From CAWJFJ01 sp963800065 (GTDB taxonomy: Bacteria > Actinomycetota > Acidimicrobiia > Acidimicrobiales > UBA8190), in contig CAWCZO010000003.1 of assembly GCA_963800065.1 (NCBI GenBank), positions 62,001 through 126,000 of the forward strand: a DNA stretch of 64,000 nt. Direction: 5' to 3'. A model generated the notes under the pieces. The model ran no database searches and was not told the DNA's origin. It saw only the letters and a program-made list of their open reading frames with translations. Both the position numbers and the translations under genes were made by a program. Below, in pieces: positions 35,373 to 44,356 of the stretch. How positions within the stretch are numbered: position 1 is the stretch's first letter; each line of letters opens with the position of its first letter.

Positions 35373-36338
35373 TCAGCGTGTGATCTCGTCGATCCGGGCC
35401 ATGACCCCGGCGTCGAGCAGGGGTACGACGTCCAGGGCCTTCATGTTCTCCTCGACCTGCTCGACCCGGCTGGCCCCGGTGATCACGGTGGAGACACGGG
35501 GGTTCTTCGTGCACCAGGCGATCGACAGCTGGGCCAGGGTGCAACCGAGTTCCTCGGACAGCTTCTGCAGACCCCGCACCTTCTCGTTGCGGTCGGGATC
35601 GGTGAGGGTGCCCTGCAGCCACTCGTAGCCGGGCAGACTCCCGCGGCTCCCCTCGGGTACCCCGTCGAGGTACTTGCCCGTCAACAGCCCCGAGGCCAGG
35701 GGGCTCCACGTGGTGAGGCCCAGACCGATGTCGCGGTACAGCCGGTCGTACTCGAACTCGACGCGGCCGCGCCACAGGATGTTGTATTGCGGTTGTTCCA
35801 TCACGGGCTTGTGCAGGTGGTGGCGCTCGGCGATGTCCCAGGCCGCCCTGATCTCGTCGGCCGTCCATTCCGACGTCCCCCAGTAGAGCGCCTTCCCCGA
35901 GCTGATCATGTCCGACATGGCCCACACCGTCTCCTCGATGGGGGTGGTGGGGTCGGCCCGGTGGCAGAAGACGAGGTCCACGAAGTCGAGACCGAAGCGC
36001 TCGAGCGACCCGTCGATGGCCTGCGACAGGTACTTCCGGTTGAGCGTGTTCCGCATGTTGGGAATGTTGTGGATTCCCCAGAAGAGCTTGGTCGAGATGA
36101 CGTAGCTGTGGCGGGGCCAGCCCAGCCGGGCGATAGCCCGGCCCATGATGCTCTCGGACTTCCCGGCCTCGTAGCCCTCAGCGTTGTCGAAGAAGTTGAC
36201 CCCGGCGTCGCGGGCGGCGGCCAGACAGTCGGCCCCCAGGCCCTCGTCGAGCTGCGGACCGAAGGTGACCCACGAGCCGAACGACAGGACGCTCACCTGC
36301 AGTCCCGAACGGCCCAGTCGTCGGTAAGGCATCTCCAT
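35373..36338 (-). CDS. Aldo/keto reductase, Kv-beta-like
   Basis: 321 residues. Start ATG 36338 is chosen because AAGGAG precedes it by 10 bases; GTG 36356 is an alternative. The catalytic tetrad is present: Asp 51 and Tyr 56 in FFDNAEGY, Lys 84 in ISTKLFWG, His 126 in VFCHRADP. GKALYWGTSEW and WSPLASGLLTGKY are typical of the group related to potassium channel beta subunits. NADPH-dependent carbonyl reduction is expected; the physiological substrate is unknown. Convergent with the phosphatase gene (6-base gap). Confidence 0.9.
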   Translation of the reverse strand: MEMPYRRLGRSGLQVSVLSFGSWVTFGPQLDEGLGADCLAAARDAGVNFFDNAEGYEAGKSESIMGRAIARLGWPRHSYVISTKLFWGIHNIPNMRNTLNRKYLSQAIDGSLERFGLDFVDLVFCHRADPTTPIEETVWAMSDMISSGKALYWGTSEWTADEIRAAWDIAERHHLHKPVMEQPQYNILWRGRVEFEYDRLYRDIGLGLTTWSPLASGLLTGKYLDGVPEGSRGSLPGYEWLQGTLTDPDRNEKVRGLQKLSEELGCTLAQLSIAWCTKNPRVSTVITGASRVEQVEENMKALDVVPLLDAGVMARIDEITR

Positions 36339-36448
36339 GCTCTGGCGCTCCTTCACGGTCCGGTTCCTCTAGATGACCCGACTCTATGGGGGATGGCGGC
36401 CGGCTGTCCTCCCGGGGAGGTCGCCGACGCCGGCTCCCGACGGCCGGG

Positions 36449-37228
36449 TCAGTCGAAGACCTCACCACCGTTCACGTCGACGGCCTGCCCCGTCATCCCC
36501 GACGCCAACGGCGAGGCCAGGAAGACCACGGCGCCGGCGACGTCCTCGTCGGTGGGGATGGACCCGAACGCCATGGGGGCCGTGATCTCGTCGATGACCT
36601 CCTGCTCGGGCACACCGCGTTGGTCGGCCATCATCTTCACGTAGAACTCCACCTGGGGTCCCCACATCCAACCGGGGAGGACCGAGTTCACCCGGATCCC
36701 GTAGCGCCCGAGCTCGGAGGCGAGCACCCGGGCGGCGACCATGAGCCCACCCTTGGACACGGCGTAGCCGCCCTGCAGCATCGTCGGCTTCCGGATGACC
36801 ATGGAGTTGACGAAGACGATGGCCCCGCCGCCCGCCTCCTTCATGGGATCGACCACCGCTTTCGTGACCTGCAGGTTGCCGAACAGGTTGACCTCGGTCA
36901 GTCGCCGCCACTCGTCGAGGTCGACGTGCCGGAACGACTGGAAGACGTCCGAGGCGTAGGCGTTGTTGACGAGGGCGTCGATCCTGCCGAACTCGGCCAG
37001 CGCCGCCGCCGCCAGATTGTCGCACTGGGTCCGGTCGGTGACGTCGGTGGGGACCACCACGGCGCGCCGGCCCAGCGCCTCCACCTCGGCGGCCACCCCT
37101 TCGAGGATCTCCCGGCGCCGGGCGGCCAGAACCAGGTCGGCCCCCTGGCGCGCCGCCGCCAGGGCCACCTGCCGGCCCAGGCCCGGCCCCACACCCGAGA
37201 TCACGCACACCCGGTCCTCGAAGATCAC
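36449..37228 (-). CDS. Short-chain dehydrogenase/reductase
   Basis: 259 residues from GTG 37228 (GGGAGGT upstream). Cofactor motif SGVGPGLGRQ, acidic/basic loop LAARRREILE, NNAY (NNAG variant) and the catalytic Ser-Tyr-Lys in NSMVIRKPTMLQGGYAVSKGG. The end GMTGQAVDVNGGEVF is classical SDR. The Arg after the second strand favours NADP(H). Substrate unknown; SDRs with this length are often 3-oxoacyl or steroid dehydrogenases. Confidence 0.9.
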   Translation of the reverse strand: MIFEDRVCVISGVGPGLGRQVALAAARQGADLVLAARRREILEGVAAEVEALGRRAVVVPTDVTDRTQCDNLAAAALAEFGRIDALVNNAYASDVFQSFRHVDLDEWRRLTEVNLFGNLQVTKAVVDPMKEAGGGAIVFVNSMVIRKPTMLQGGYAVSKGGLMVAARVLASELGRYGIRVNSVLPGWMWGPQVEFYVKMMADQRGVPEQEVIDEITAPMAFGSIPTDEDVAGAVVFLASPLASGMTGQAVDVNGGEVFD

Positions 37229-37523
37229 CCCGGCACCTCCCTCTCCTGTCGGCCACACCGTCGCCGTCCGGCGCCACAGTGGCCGTCGCCCCGATCCCTT
37301 GTCCAGGCGCCGCCTCCGCCCCCCCACGGCGGCCCTGTCTCCGCAGAGTTGTCTCGGTCGCCGCCCGAGATGTCGGACCGAGGGGCATCGTCCCTGGTCA
37401 CCGGGGATGCCCGCCCATTTGGTGACGGACCGTGAGGCCCAGAATTGATACGGAGCACCCTTGTCACGGGAGCCGGGTCGGGTGATGCTTAGAACAGCGC
37501 GTCACCAGGGGAAGGGCACCTCC

Positions 37524-37895
37524 ATGACCACCGATCCGGTTCCGGAATTCGGCTACGAGTTCTCGACCCACACCCGGCTCATCGAGATGGCCCGGGAGCT
37601 CCCTCCCATCGCCAACAAGGGTGACCATCCCCGCCTGAGCGGTGCCGCCTCCACCCTCCTCGAGGCCTTCGTCCGCCACGCCGAGGACGAGCGCTTCCTC
37701 GTCCTCCGTCTCCCGCCCTTCACCGCCCGGCTCGTCGAGAACGGCCAGCAGCGGGTGGTGGACCGGCTCGTCTCCCTGGTCCTCGAGGCCGATCTGGCCG
37801 AGCAGCCGTGCCGGTGCTCGGAGCTGGCCGAGGAGGTGGCCTCGCTCATCGAGATGCAGATCGTCTCCGAGGAGTGGGACCAGTTCGGGGGCTGA
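37524..37895 (+). CDS. Hypothetical protein, 123 residues
   Basis: ATG 37524 follows a GGGGAAGGG site. Helical, acidic protein: HTRLIEMARELPPIANKGDHPRLSGAASTLLEAFVRHAEDERFLV in the first half recalls hemerythrin-like bundles but the metal-binding pattern (HxxxE with paired His) is incomplete. CRCSELAEEVASLIEMQ in the second half has two cysteines. No confident family assignment. Confidence 0.65.
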   Translation: MTTDPVPEFGYEFSTHTRLIEMARELPPIANKGDHPRLSGAASTLLEAFVRHAEDERFLVLRLPPFTARLVENGQQRVVDRLVSLVLEADLAEQPCRCSELAEEVASLIEMQIVSEEWDQFGG

Positions 37896-38042
37896 CGGGC
37901 CGGTCCCGCCCGGGCGGCCAAGAAGAATCCGCGGTCGCCTGGCCGGCTTCTTGTTCGTCGACGGAGGGGAAGAACTAGCGTGTCCTAGCGCGGACGACCC
38001 TTCTGGTTCCCGGGGGGGTGCCTCTGCACGGGGGTGTCCGGC

Positions 38043-39182
38043 ATGAGGCGCATCCCGATCTTGGTCTGTACGGCGCTGGCGGCGGTGGGGTTGGCGGCGG
38101 TCCCCGCCGGAGCGGCGCCGGCCAAAGCCAAGGGGCCGGGGGCCCCGACGGCCGTCTCGGCCATCGGCGTGGACACCGCCGTCGACGTGTCGTGGACGGC
38201 GCCGGTCTCCGACAACGGATCACCGATCACCGGCTACAGCGTGGAGGCGAAGCGTGGGAGTTACTCGCGCACCTGTTCGACCTCAGGGGCCACCACCTGC
38301 CTCGTGACCGAACTCCACAACGGGGGTCGCGCCTACAAGGTCACCGTCAAGGCCGAGAACGCCAACGGGTTCGGTGCCCAGTCGAAGGTGGTGAAGGTGA
38401 AGGCCACGGGGGCCCAGAACTGCTCCTACATCGGTCCCGACGCCAACCTGCAGGGCTGCAACCTGACGAACGACGACCTGGCCGACGCCGACCTGACCGA
38501 CGCCAACATGACGGGGACGAACCTGACCGACGCCAACCTGACCGACGCCCAGGCCTCGGCCGACTTCCCGAGCGCCATCCTCGACGGCGCCACCCTGACC
38601 GGCGCCGACCTCGGAGGCGCCGACTTCTACATGGCCAGCCTGGTCGGCACCACGTTGAACGGCGCCAACATGACGGGTGCCAACCTCGACCAGACCAACC
38701 TCACCGACGCCACCCTGACCGGCACCTACCTGGCCCAGGCCTCCATGGGTGGTGACAACCTGACCGGTACCGACCTGGGCGGGGCCTATCTGTCCGAAGT
38801 GGTGATGCTGGGGGGGATGACAGGCACTCCGAGTTCCCTGCCCACCGACTGGATCCTGTTCAACACCTTGCTGGTGGGGCCGGGCGACAACATGGACAAC
38901 GCCGATCTGGCCGGTATCGACCTGTCGGGCTTCGATCTGGAGGAGATGAACGCCCCCCAGTCCGATCTGGCCGGGGCCGACCTCAGCGACACCACCCTGA
39001 CCTTCTCCAACCTGGCCAACGACAACCTGTCCGATGCCGACCTGTCCGGTGCCGACCTGACCCATAGCGACCTGGGCGGTGACGATCTCACCGGCGTCAC
39101 ATGGAGCGACACCACCTGTCCGGACGGGACCAACAGCGACAACGACGGGGACACCTGCGCCAACAACGAGAACTTTGCGTAG
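38043..39182 (+). CDS. Secreted fibronectin type III / pentapeptide-repeat protein
   Basis: 379 residues from ATG 38043 (GTG 38034 is nine bases earlier). Signal peptide about 1-24 (ILVCTALAAVGLAAVPAGAA). An Fn3 domain spans about 32-122 (PTAVSAIGVDTAVDVSWTAP...RAYKVTVKAENANGFG), followed by some 35 pentapeptides of the A(D/N)L type (ADLTDANMTGTNLTDANLTD), interrupted near residue 260 by GGMTGTPSSLPTDWILF. It ends in a CPDGTNSDNDGDTC tail typical of secreted actinobacterial pentapeptide proteins. Likely extracellular; function unknown, perhaps surface adhesion. Confidence 0.85.
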   Translation: MRRIPILVCTALAAVGLAAVPAGAAPAKAKGPGAPTAVSAIGVDTAVDVSWTAPVSDNGSPITGYSVEAKRGSYSRTCSTSGATTCLVTELHNGGRAYKVTVKAENANGFGAQSKVVKVKATGAQNCSYIGPDANLQGCNLTNDDLADADLTDANMTGTNLTDANLTDAQASADFPSAILDGATLTGADLGGADFYMASLVGTTLNGANMTGANLDQTNLTDATLTGTYLAQASMGGDNLTGTDLGGAYLSEVVMLGGMTGTPSSLPTDWILFNTLLVGPGDNMDNADLAGIDLSGFDLEEMNAPQSDLAGADLSDTTLTFSNLANDNLSDADLSGADLTHSDLGGDDLTGVTWSDTTCPDGTNSDNDGDTCANNENFA

Positions 39183-39206
39183 GCCGGCGAAAACGATCCC
39201 CTCTGG

Positions 39207-39281
39207 TCGGGCTGCCGGGATTTGAACCCGGGACCTCCACGTCCCGAACGTGGCGCGCTAACCAAGCTGCGCTACAGCCCG
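39207..39281 (-). tRNA. tRNA-Pro (anticodon CGG)
   Basis: 75 bases fold as a cloverleaf: acceptor CGGGCTG with CAGCCCG, D-loop AGCTTGGTTA, anticodon arm CCACG-TTCGGGA-CGTGG, T-arm CCGGG-TTCAAAT-CCCGG. Discriminator A; CCA not encoded. Confidence 0.95.
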
Positions 39282-39418
39282 TCGTCCTGACGGTCAGGCG
39301 CCCACGACGGGGCCCGGACCACCGATGAACCATCCGATGGTACTGCCTCACCCGGTGTTCACCGCCCCCCCGGGACCCCCGATCCCCCGTGGGAGAGACG
39401 TCCGGCGGGCGTGACGCC

Positions 39419-40267
39419 TCAGGATTCGCTGTCGCCGCTCCCCGTCGGCGCCACGTCGGCCGACTGCACGACCACCTTGGCCACCCGTCGGCGGTCCATC
39501 TCGGCCACCCGGAGCTCCCACCCCTGGAAGGGGACCCGCTCGCCTTCCTCGGGGATGTGACCGAAGACGTCGAAGAGGTAGCCGCCCAGGGTCACGTACT
39601 CGCCTTCGGGGAGGTCGATCCCCAGCTGCTCGCGGACGTCGTCGATGCTGGCGCTCCCGTCCACCAGCCAGCGGGTCCGATCGACGCGGATGATGTCGGG
39701 TTCGCCACCCCGGTCGAACTCGTCGCGCAGGTCGCCGACCAGGGCCGACAGGAGGTCCTTGACGGTGAGCACGCCGGCCACCCCGCCGTACTCGTCGACC
39801 ACCACGGCGAAAGCCCGGCGGTCGCGGCGCATGTCGGAGAGGACGTCGAGGACCAACCGCGATTCCGGGACCAGGTAGGGCTGGCGGAGCCGGCGCGAGA
39901 TGTCGAGCGGCGAGGGCTTGTCGTCACCCCCCTCACCACCGTTGCGGCCGTCGATCTCCCACCCCGTCCGGAACAGGTCGTTCACGAAGAGGACGCCGAT
40001 GAGGTGATCGAGGTCGTCGTCGTAGACGGGGAAACAGCTGTGCCCCGACGTCCGCACCCCCCGGGCCACGTCGGCGGCATGGACGGGGATGGGGAGACCG
40101 ACGACGTCGACACGCGGGGTCATCACCTCGCGCACCGAGGTGTCGCGCAGGTCCTCCAGGGCCGAGAGGATCAGCCGCTCCTGGTCCTCCTCCAGGGCGT
40201 GGTCGCCGCCCGGCGACCCTCTATGTGGAGGGCGTTTCTCGGCGGACCGTTGTCGGCGACGCAACAC
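39419..40267 (-). CDS. CorC/HlyC-type CBS-domain protein
   Basis: 282 residues from GTG 40267. Two CBS motifs (VREVMTPRVDVVGLPIPVHAADVARGVRTSGHSCFPVYDDDLDHLIGVLFVNDL and LVPESRLVLDVLSDMRRDRRAFAVVVDEYGGVAGVLTVKDLLSALVGD) and a C-terminal CorC_HlyC domain (WLVDGSASIDDVREQLGIDLP...TLGGYLFDVFGHIPEEGERV). No DUF21 membrane domain is encoded, so it is the soluble form, as in E. coli CorC. Linked to Mg/Co efflux or ion homeostasis in related proteins. Confidence 0.88.
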   Translation of the reverse strand: MLRRRQRSAEKRPPHRGSPGGDHALEEDQERLILSALEDLRDTSVREVMTPRVDVVGLPIPVHAADVARGVRTSGHSCFPVYDDDLDHLIGVLFVNDLFRTGWEIDGRNGGEGGDDKPSPLDISRRLRQPYLVPESRLVLDVLSDMRRDRRAFAVVVDEYGGVAGVLTVKDLLSALVGDLRDEFDRGGEPDIIRVDRTRWLVDGSASIDDVREQLGIDLPEGEYVTLGGYLFDVFGHIPEEGERVPFQGWELRVAEMDRRRVAKVVVQSADVAPTGSGDSES

Positions 40268-40285
40268 GTCGAGGACGGCGATGGC

Positions 40286-40711
40286 TCAGGCCGACCCGGT
40301 CACATGGAGGGGGACGGGCTGGAAGGACTCGTCGTGGTAGGTCCCCCCGTCGAGCAGCGCCTTCGCCGCCTTCCGGATCCGCATCGGGTCGAGGGGTTTC
40401 ACGATGAAGCCCTCGGCCCCCGAGCGTCGGGCCAGAAAGACGTCGGCCCGCCGGTCGAGCAGCATCAGGACGGGGACGTGGGGCAGGTTCCCGTAGGACT
40501 GCTCGAGATGGAGCTCGGAACAGACGGCCATGGCCCCCATGTTGCCCATCTGGAGGTCGACGACGAGGAGATCCGGTTCGTGGTCGTGGACGGCGGCGGG
40601 GACGGCGGCGCCGGTGTGGACCTCGATCACCTCGACGCCGGGGGCGCCGACCACCGCCGCCACCTCCTGGCGAACCGAGCCGGCATCGCTGGCCACCAGG
40701 ATCGTCGACAC
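40286..40711 (-). CDS. Stand-alone response regulator receiver protein
   Basis: 141 residues from GTG 40711. A single receiver domain: phosphoacceptor Asp 52 in LLVVDLQMGNMGAM, Lys in GFIVKPLDPMRIRKA, while only one acidic residue (Asp 9) is left in the usual N-terminal acidic pair. No output domain. It lies 18 bases upstream of the CorC-like gene and downstream of the ArsA-like pair, all on one strand. A phosphorelay or scaffold role is possible; no partner kinase is in the window. Confidence 0.8.
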   Translation of the reverse strand: MSTILVASDAGSVRQEVAAVVGAPGVEVIEVHTGAAVPAAVHDHEPDLLVVDLQMGNMGAMAVCSELHLEQSYGNLPHVPVLMLLDRRADVFLARRSGAEGFIVKPLDPMRIRKAAKALLDGGTYHDESFQPVPLHVTGSA

Positions 40712-40754
40712 GCGGGTCAGGCTAACCGGCCCGTCCCCAGCCGACCACCTACCC

Positions 40755-41846
40755 TCACCGACCCCCCCGAGTGAACACGTGGTCGGCCACCAGTCCGAGT
40801 CCGTCGACATCGGTGACGTCGACGTCGAGCAGAGGGACGCGCGCCACGGGGGAGGGGGCCACCTGGGCCACGAGCGCCGCGCAGGCCGACTCCTCGCGTT
40901 GGTTCACGGCCTGGTAGTTCTGCAGATTGTCGATCAGGCCGGCCAGTGCACTGCCGGGGGGTGCCGCCGGAAACGGCTCCGTGGGGCCGAAGACGGGGTG
41001 GACGCGGTTCACCACCAGTCCCTCCACGGCCAGCCCCGTCTCGTTGAGCCGGTCGGCGAACCAGCCGGCCTCCTCCACGGTGTCGCCGCGCGGCGAGGTC
41101 ACCAGGACGAACGCCGTCGTCGTCCGGGCCAGGAGCCGGCGCATGTCGTCGGCGCGCACCCGGAAACCCTCCTCCATCCCCTCGAAGGCCTGGAAGAAGG
41201 CCACGGCGTCGTGGACGATCTCGGTCCCCGCCACCTTGGAGATCGTCCGCAACAGGGCCTGGGTGGCCACCGAGACGGCCCGCAGGTAGGCCCGGGTGGG
41301 CATGAGGAGCATCTGGAAGAGCCGGTGCCCGAGGAACCGGGTCAGCCGCCGCGGGGCGTCGAGGAAGTCGAGGGCGTTCCGGGTGGGGGGTGTGTCCACC
41401 ACGATCAGGTCGAAGCCGCCGTCGTGGGCCAGCTCGTAGAGCTTCTCCATGGCCATGTACTCCTGGGTCCCCGACAGGGCGCCGCTCAGGTTGCGGTAGA
41501 TCCGGTTCTCCAGGATCCCCTCGGCCTGCTCGGCGGAGGGTGCGTAACGCCGGACGAGGTCGTCGAAGGTGCCCTTGGTATCGAGCATCAGCGCCCACAG
41601 CTCCCCGGCCCACGGACCGTCGATCCGCCGAGCCGAGTTCGTCAACGTCGTCAACCCCAGGGCGTCGGCCAGACGCCGGGCCGGGTCGATGGTCACCACG
41701 CAGGCGCGCCGGCCCCGCCGGGCCCCTTCCAGGGCGAAGGCGGCGGAGATGGTCGTCTTCCCCACCCCTCCCGATCCGCAGCACACCACGATGGAACGCT
41801 CCTCGATCAGGTCCGAGATGGCGGGCGGGCCGGCCGGGACGGTCAC
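40755..41846 (-). CDS. ArsA/GET3-like ATPase, second of a pair
   Basis: 363 residues from GTG 41846, overlapping the first ATPase's stop (GTGA). Deviant Walker A SGGVGKTTIS, switch FDLIVVDTPPTRNALDFL, and IDPARRLADALG of the ArsA family. Unlike bacterial ArsA proper, no arsenite-binding cysteine triad is visible. The gene pair next to whiB corresponds to mycobacterial Rv3679/Rv3680, which form a GET3-like heterodimer implicated in detoxifying metabolites. Same arrangement here suggests the same complex. Confidence 0.88.
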   Translation of the reverse strand: MTVPAGPPAISDLIEERSIVVCCGSGGVGKTTISAAFALEGARRGRRACVVTIDPARRLADALGLTTLTNSARRIDGPWAGELWALMLDTKGTFDDLVRRYAPSAEQAEGILENRIYRNLSGALSGTQEYMAMEKLYELAHDGGFDLIVVDTPPTRNALDFLDAPRRLTRFLGHRLFQMLLMPTRAYLRAVSVATQALLRTISKVAGTEIVHDAVAFFQAFEGMEEGFRVRADDMRRLLARTTTAFVLVTSPRGDTVEEAGWFADRLNETGLAVEGLVVNRVHPVFGPTEPFPAAPPGSALAGLIDNLQNYQAVNQREESACAALVAQVAPSPVARVPLLDVDVTDVDGLGLVADHVFTRGGR

Positions 41847-42889
41847 GGCGCCGGTCCCGGGGTCGGGGACGGGGACGGGGATTCGGCGCCGTAGGCCTCG
41901 ACGGCGACGCCCAGGGCGTCGGCGATCCCGGCGATCTCCTGCGGCCCGATGGTCCCGCTGAAGACGAAGGGCGCCTGGAGCTGGTGGAGCGGCAATTCCT
42001 CGGCCAGCCGCCTCCGCTGACCCTGTTGGAGGTGGAAACGCCGCTCCCGGAAGTGGGCGGCGGCGGCCAGGACGGCCACCTGGTCGTCGGTCAGGGTCAC
42101 ACCCACCCGGCCGGCGGCCACGGCGGGGTCCTCCTCGAGCCACGGTTCCTCGGGCAGGCAGGCGTTCACGATCACCGGCCCGAGCGTCAGCCCGACCTTG
42201 TCCTCGAGCTGGTAGGCGGCCTCGATCACCTCGTTCACCGGCATCTCCTCGGGCAGGGTGACGAGGGCGACCTGGCAACGGTCGGGATCGGTCAGGAGCT
42301 CGACGACATCGGCCGCCTGGGCCCGGACGGGACCGGACCGGGCGGCGTCGAGGAGGCCCCGGGCCGAGGAGAGAAAGGTCATGGCGTGGCCGGTGGCCGG
42401 GGCGTCGACCAGGATCAGATCGGCGTCCGCCCCCCGCTCGAGCTGTTTGATCTTGCCCAGGACGAGGATGTCGCGGATCCCGGGGATGGCCGTGGCCACC
42501 ACGTCGAGGGCGCCGGAGGAGACGAGCCGCTTGGAGATCCTCCCCATCCCGTGGTCGGCCAGGTACTCGAGGAGGGCGTCGTCGGGTGTGATCCTCCGGG
42601 CGTGGATCGTCCCGGCGCCCCTTCTCCCGGACGCCTCGTCGGACGCCGGCGCCGGGCCGTTGCCGTCCGGGGCGGCGCCGGCCAGGGCCGATCGGTCGTA
42701 GGAGAGGGAGCCCGACCCCCCGAAGGCGGCGGTCACGCCCGGTTTGCCCTCGAGTTCCACCACCAGGACGTCGAGCCCGACGTCGGCGGCCATCCGGGCC
42801 AGGGCGGCGGTGATGGTGGTCTTGCCCACGCCCCCCTTGCCGGCGACGACCAGCACCCGGCTCTGGCGGCAGAAGGCGGCGATGTCCAT
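41843..42889 (-). CDS. ArsA/GET3-like ATPase, first of a pair
   Basis: 348 residues from ATG 42889 (MDIAAFCRQ). Walker A GKGGVGKTTITAALARMAA, then LVVELEGKPGVTAAFG and the switch ADLILVDAPATGHAMTFL. The C-terminal ~25 residues are Pro/Ser-rich. It is divergent from whiB across 158 bases and coupled to its partner ATPase. Cytosolic; the heterodimer role is inferred from the mycobacterial homologous locus. Confidence 0.88.
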   Translation of the reverse strand: MDIAAFCRQSRVLVVAGKGGVGKTTITAALARMAADVGLDVLVVELEGKPGVTAAFGGSGSLSYDRSALAGAAPDGNGPAPASDEASGRRGAGTIHARRITPDDALLEYLADHGMGRISKRLVSSGALDVVATAIPGIRDILVLGKIKQLERGADADLILVDAPATGHAMTFLSSARGLLDAARSGPVRAQAADVVELLTDPDRCQVALVTLPEEMPVNEVIEAAYQLEDKVGLTLGPVIVNACLPEEPWLEEDPAVAAGRVGVTLTDDQVAVLAAAAHFRERRFHLQQGQRRRLAEELPLHQLQAPFVFSGTIGPQEIAGIADALGVAVEAYGAESPSPSPTPGPAP

Positions 42890-43047
42890 CCGCGGCCGAG
42901 CGTAACCGCGGCACACACGGTCAGCCTGAGACCGCTCAGAGAGGTCGTCGGGTCACGTTCGGGCGGTTCACAGGTTCATCGAAATCCCTGCTCAGACCCC
43001 TTGTCCGGAAAACCGGGCAGGAGTAGCGTCACCCTCCGGGAGGGGGA

Positions 43048-43311
43048 GTGTCGACTCAGACTTTGGAAGAGATGTGGCAGGCGCGGGCGGCCTGCAGGGG
43101 ACCGCAGGCCGCGGTCTTCTTTCCGCCCACGCATGCCGAACGCAAAGAGGAGAAGCAGGCCCGCGAGACGCGGGCCAAGGCCATCTGCTCGACCTGCGTC
43201 GTTCGACGGGATTGCCTCGAGTACGCAATCCGGATCCGTGAGCCGCACGGGATCTGGGGCGGGATGAACGAGGTGGAGCGCAAACAGGTCCTGGAACGAC
43301 GCGCCGGCTGA
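43048..43311 (+). CDS. WhiB-family Fe-S transcription factor
   Basis: 87 residues from GTG 43048. The four cluster cysteines are Cys 16, Cys 47 and Cys 50 (CSTC) and Cys 56, followed by the GIWGG turn and the basic tail RKQVLERR. Such proteins carry a [4Fe-4S] cluster, bind region 4 of the principal sigma factor and sense redox or NO. It is restricted to actinobacteria and their phages. Divergent from the ArsA-like pair, as whiB4 is in mycobacteria, though sequence detail is not enough to call it whiB4. Confidence 0.93.
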   Translation: MSTQTLEEMWQARAACRGPQAAVFFPPTHAERKEEKQARETRAKAICSTCVVRRDCLEYAIRIREPHGIWGGMNEVERKQVLERRAG

Positions 43312-43334
43312 GGGGGGCTTCCGTCGCTCCCGGG

Positions 43335-44255
43335 TCACAACCCGAGGCGGCTGGCTCCGGCGCGCACTCCCGCTGACCGGCAGACCCGCGCCGGTGTCTC
43401 GGCGGTGGTGGCGCAGATGGCGGCCGTGAACTCGTTGGCGGCGCCGAGGACGGCCTGAGCGACCGGGCTCGTCGGGTCGGAGAGGTCGGTGGCGATCTGC
43501 GCCATCGAGACCCCCTGGAGCGCCCCGGGCGAGAACCCGATGCCGGCGCCCTCGGCCACGACCCGGTTGCCGATGTCGATGAAGGGCAGGGTCGCCCCGC
43601 CGGTGGACCGGTCACCGGCGCCGGAGCCCGGATCCGACCCGTAGCGCGCCAGCAGGGACCGGGCCAACGGGTCGGGGCGGTGGAGCAGGGCGAACCCGGC
43701 CGGCTCGGTGGCGTTCAGGGTGGGTCCGTACTCCTCCACCCCGGTCCACGAGACCAAGCGGCTCCGGTAGCTCGCCCCGTCGAAGCTGAAGGTCTGGATC
43801 CCGGGGAAGGCCTCGGCCCCCGACGACGAGGTGGCCCCCAGGTGGCCGAACGTCCCGAAGCGGCTGAGGGCGACGACCAGGGCCCACCGGGCCGCCGCGC
43901 AGTAGGGGGAGAACTCCGATCCCACGTAGACGACGGCGGCGCGCCCGCCCACCACCAGGGCCGGCTGTCCCGACAGAACGACCGGCGCCGGACCGTCGGG
44001 AGCGGGGGCGCCCACCGTGTTGAGGACGGCGGCCGGCACGGAGGTGGCCGCCTGGACCACCGACGCCGGCGCCGGGGCCACGGGCGGGGGGACGACCGCC
44101 GTCGTCCCCCGGGTCACCTTGACCACCAGGAGGACGACCACGATCACCAGGATGAGGATGACGAAGGCCCACGTGACGAGGGCCATGGGGGCGCGCCGGA
44201 CCGGGACGGCCACGGCCGGGCCGTCGTTCGGTGCGCTGCCCGGCGTTGACGTCAT
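43335..44255 (-). CDS. Membrane-anchored DUF929-like (thioredoxin-fold) protein
   Basis: 306 residues. One membrane helix (about 25-47, ALVTWAFVILILVIVVVLLVVKV), a Pro/Ala-rich linker, then an outside domain: AAVVYVGSEFSPYCAAARWALVVALSRFGTFGHLGATSSSGAEAFPGIQTFSFDGASYRS. This is DUF929, which resembles thioredoxin folds; the usual CPYC-like pair reads SPYC here, leaving one cysteine. Further cysteines sit near the C-terminus (AAICATTAETPARVC). Possible role in oxidative folding, with changed chemistry. Confidence 0.8.
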   Translation of the reverse strand: MTSTPGSAPNDGPAVAVPVRRAPMALVTWAFVILILVIVVVLLVVKVTRGTTAVVPPPVAPAPASVVQAATSVPAAVLNTVGAPAPDGPAPVVLSGQPALVVGGRAAVVYVGSEFSPYCAAARWALVVALSRFGTFGHLGATSSSGAEAFPGIQTFSFDGASYRSRLVSWTGVEEYGPTLNATEPAGFALLHRPDPLARSLLARYGSDPGSGAGDRSTGGATLPFIDIGNRVVAEGAGIGFSPGALQGVSMAQIATDLSDPTSPVAQAVLGAANEFTAAICATTAETPARVCRSAGVRAGASRLGL

Positions 44256-44356
44256 CGTCGAGGGCTCCCCGGGTCGGGGTCATGGAATGGTCGCCGCACC
44301 GGTGGGTCCGGACCGAGCCGGGAGCCTAATGGCCCACTGCCGGTAGCCTGCGGTCG

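Noticed and set aside
39389..40774. 461-codon plus-strand frame antisense to CorC-like and response regulator genes
   Set aside because: Rich in Gly/Asp/Val/His as usual for GC-rich antisense; no family resemblance.
41390..43267. 625-codon plus-strand frame over ArsA-like genes and whiB
   Set aside because: Antisense and out-of-frame artefact of high GC; the ArsA/WhiB motifs are unequivocal in their own frames.
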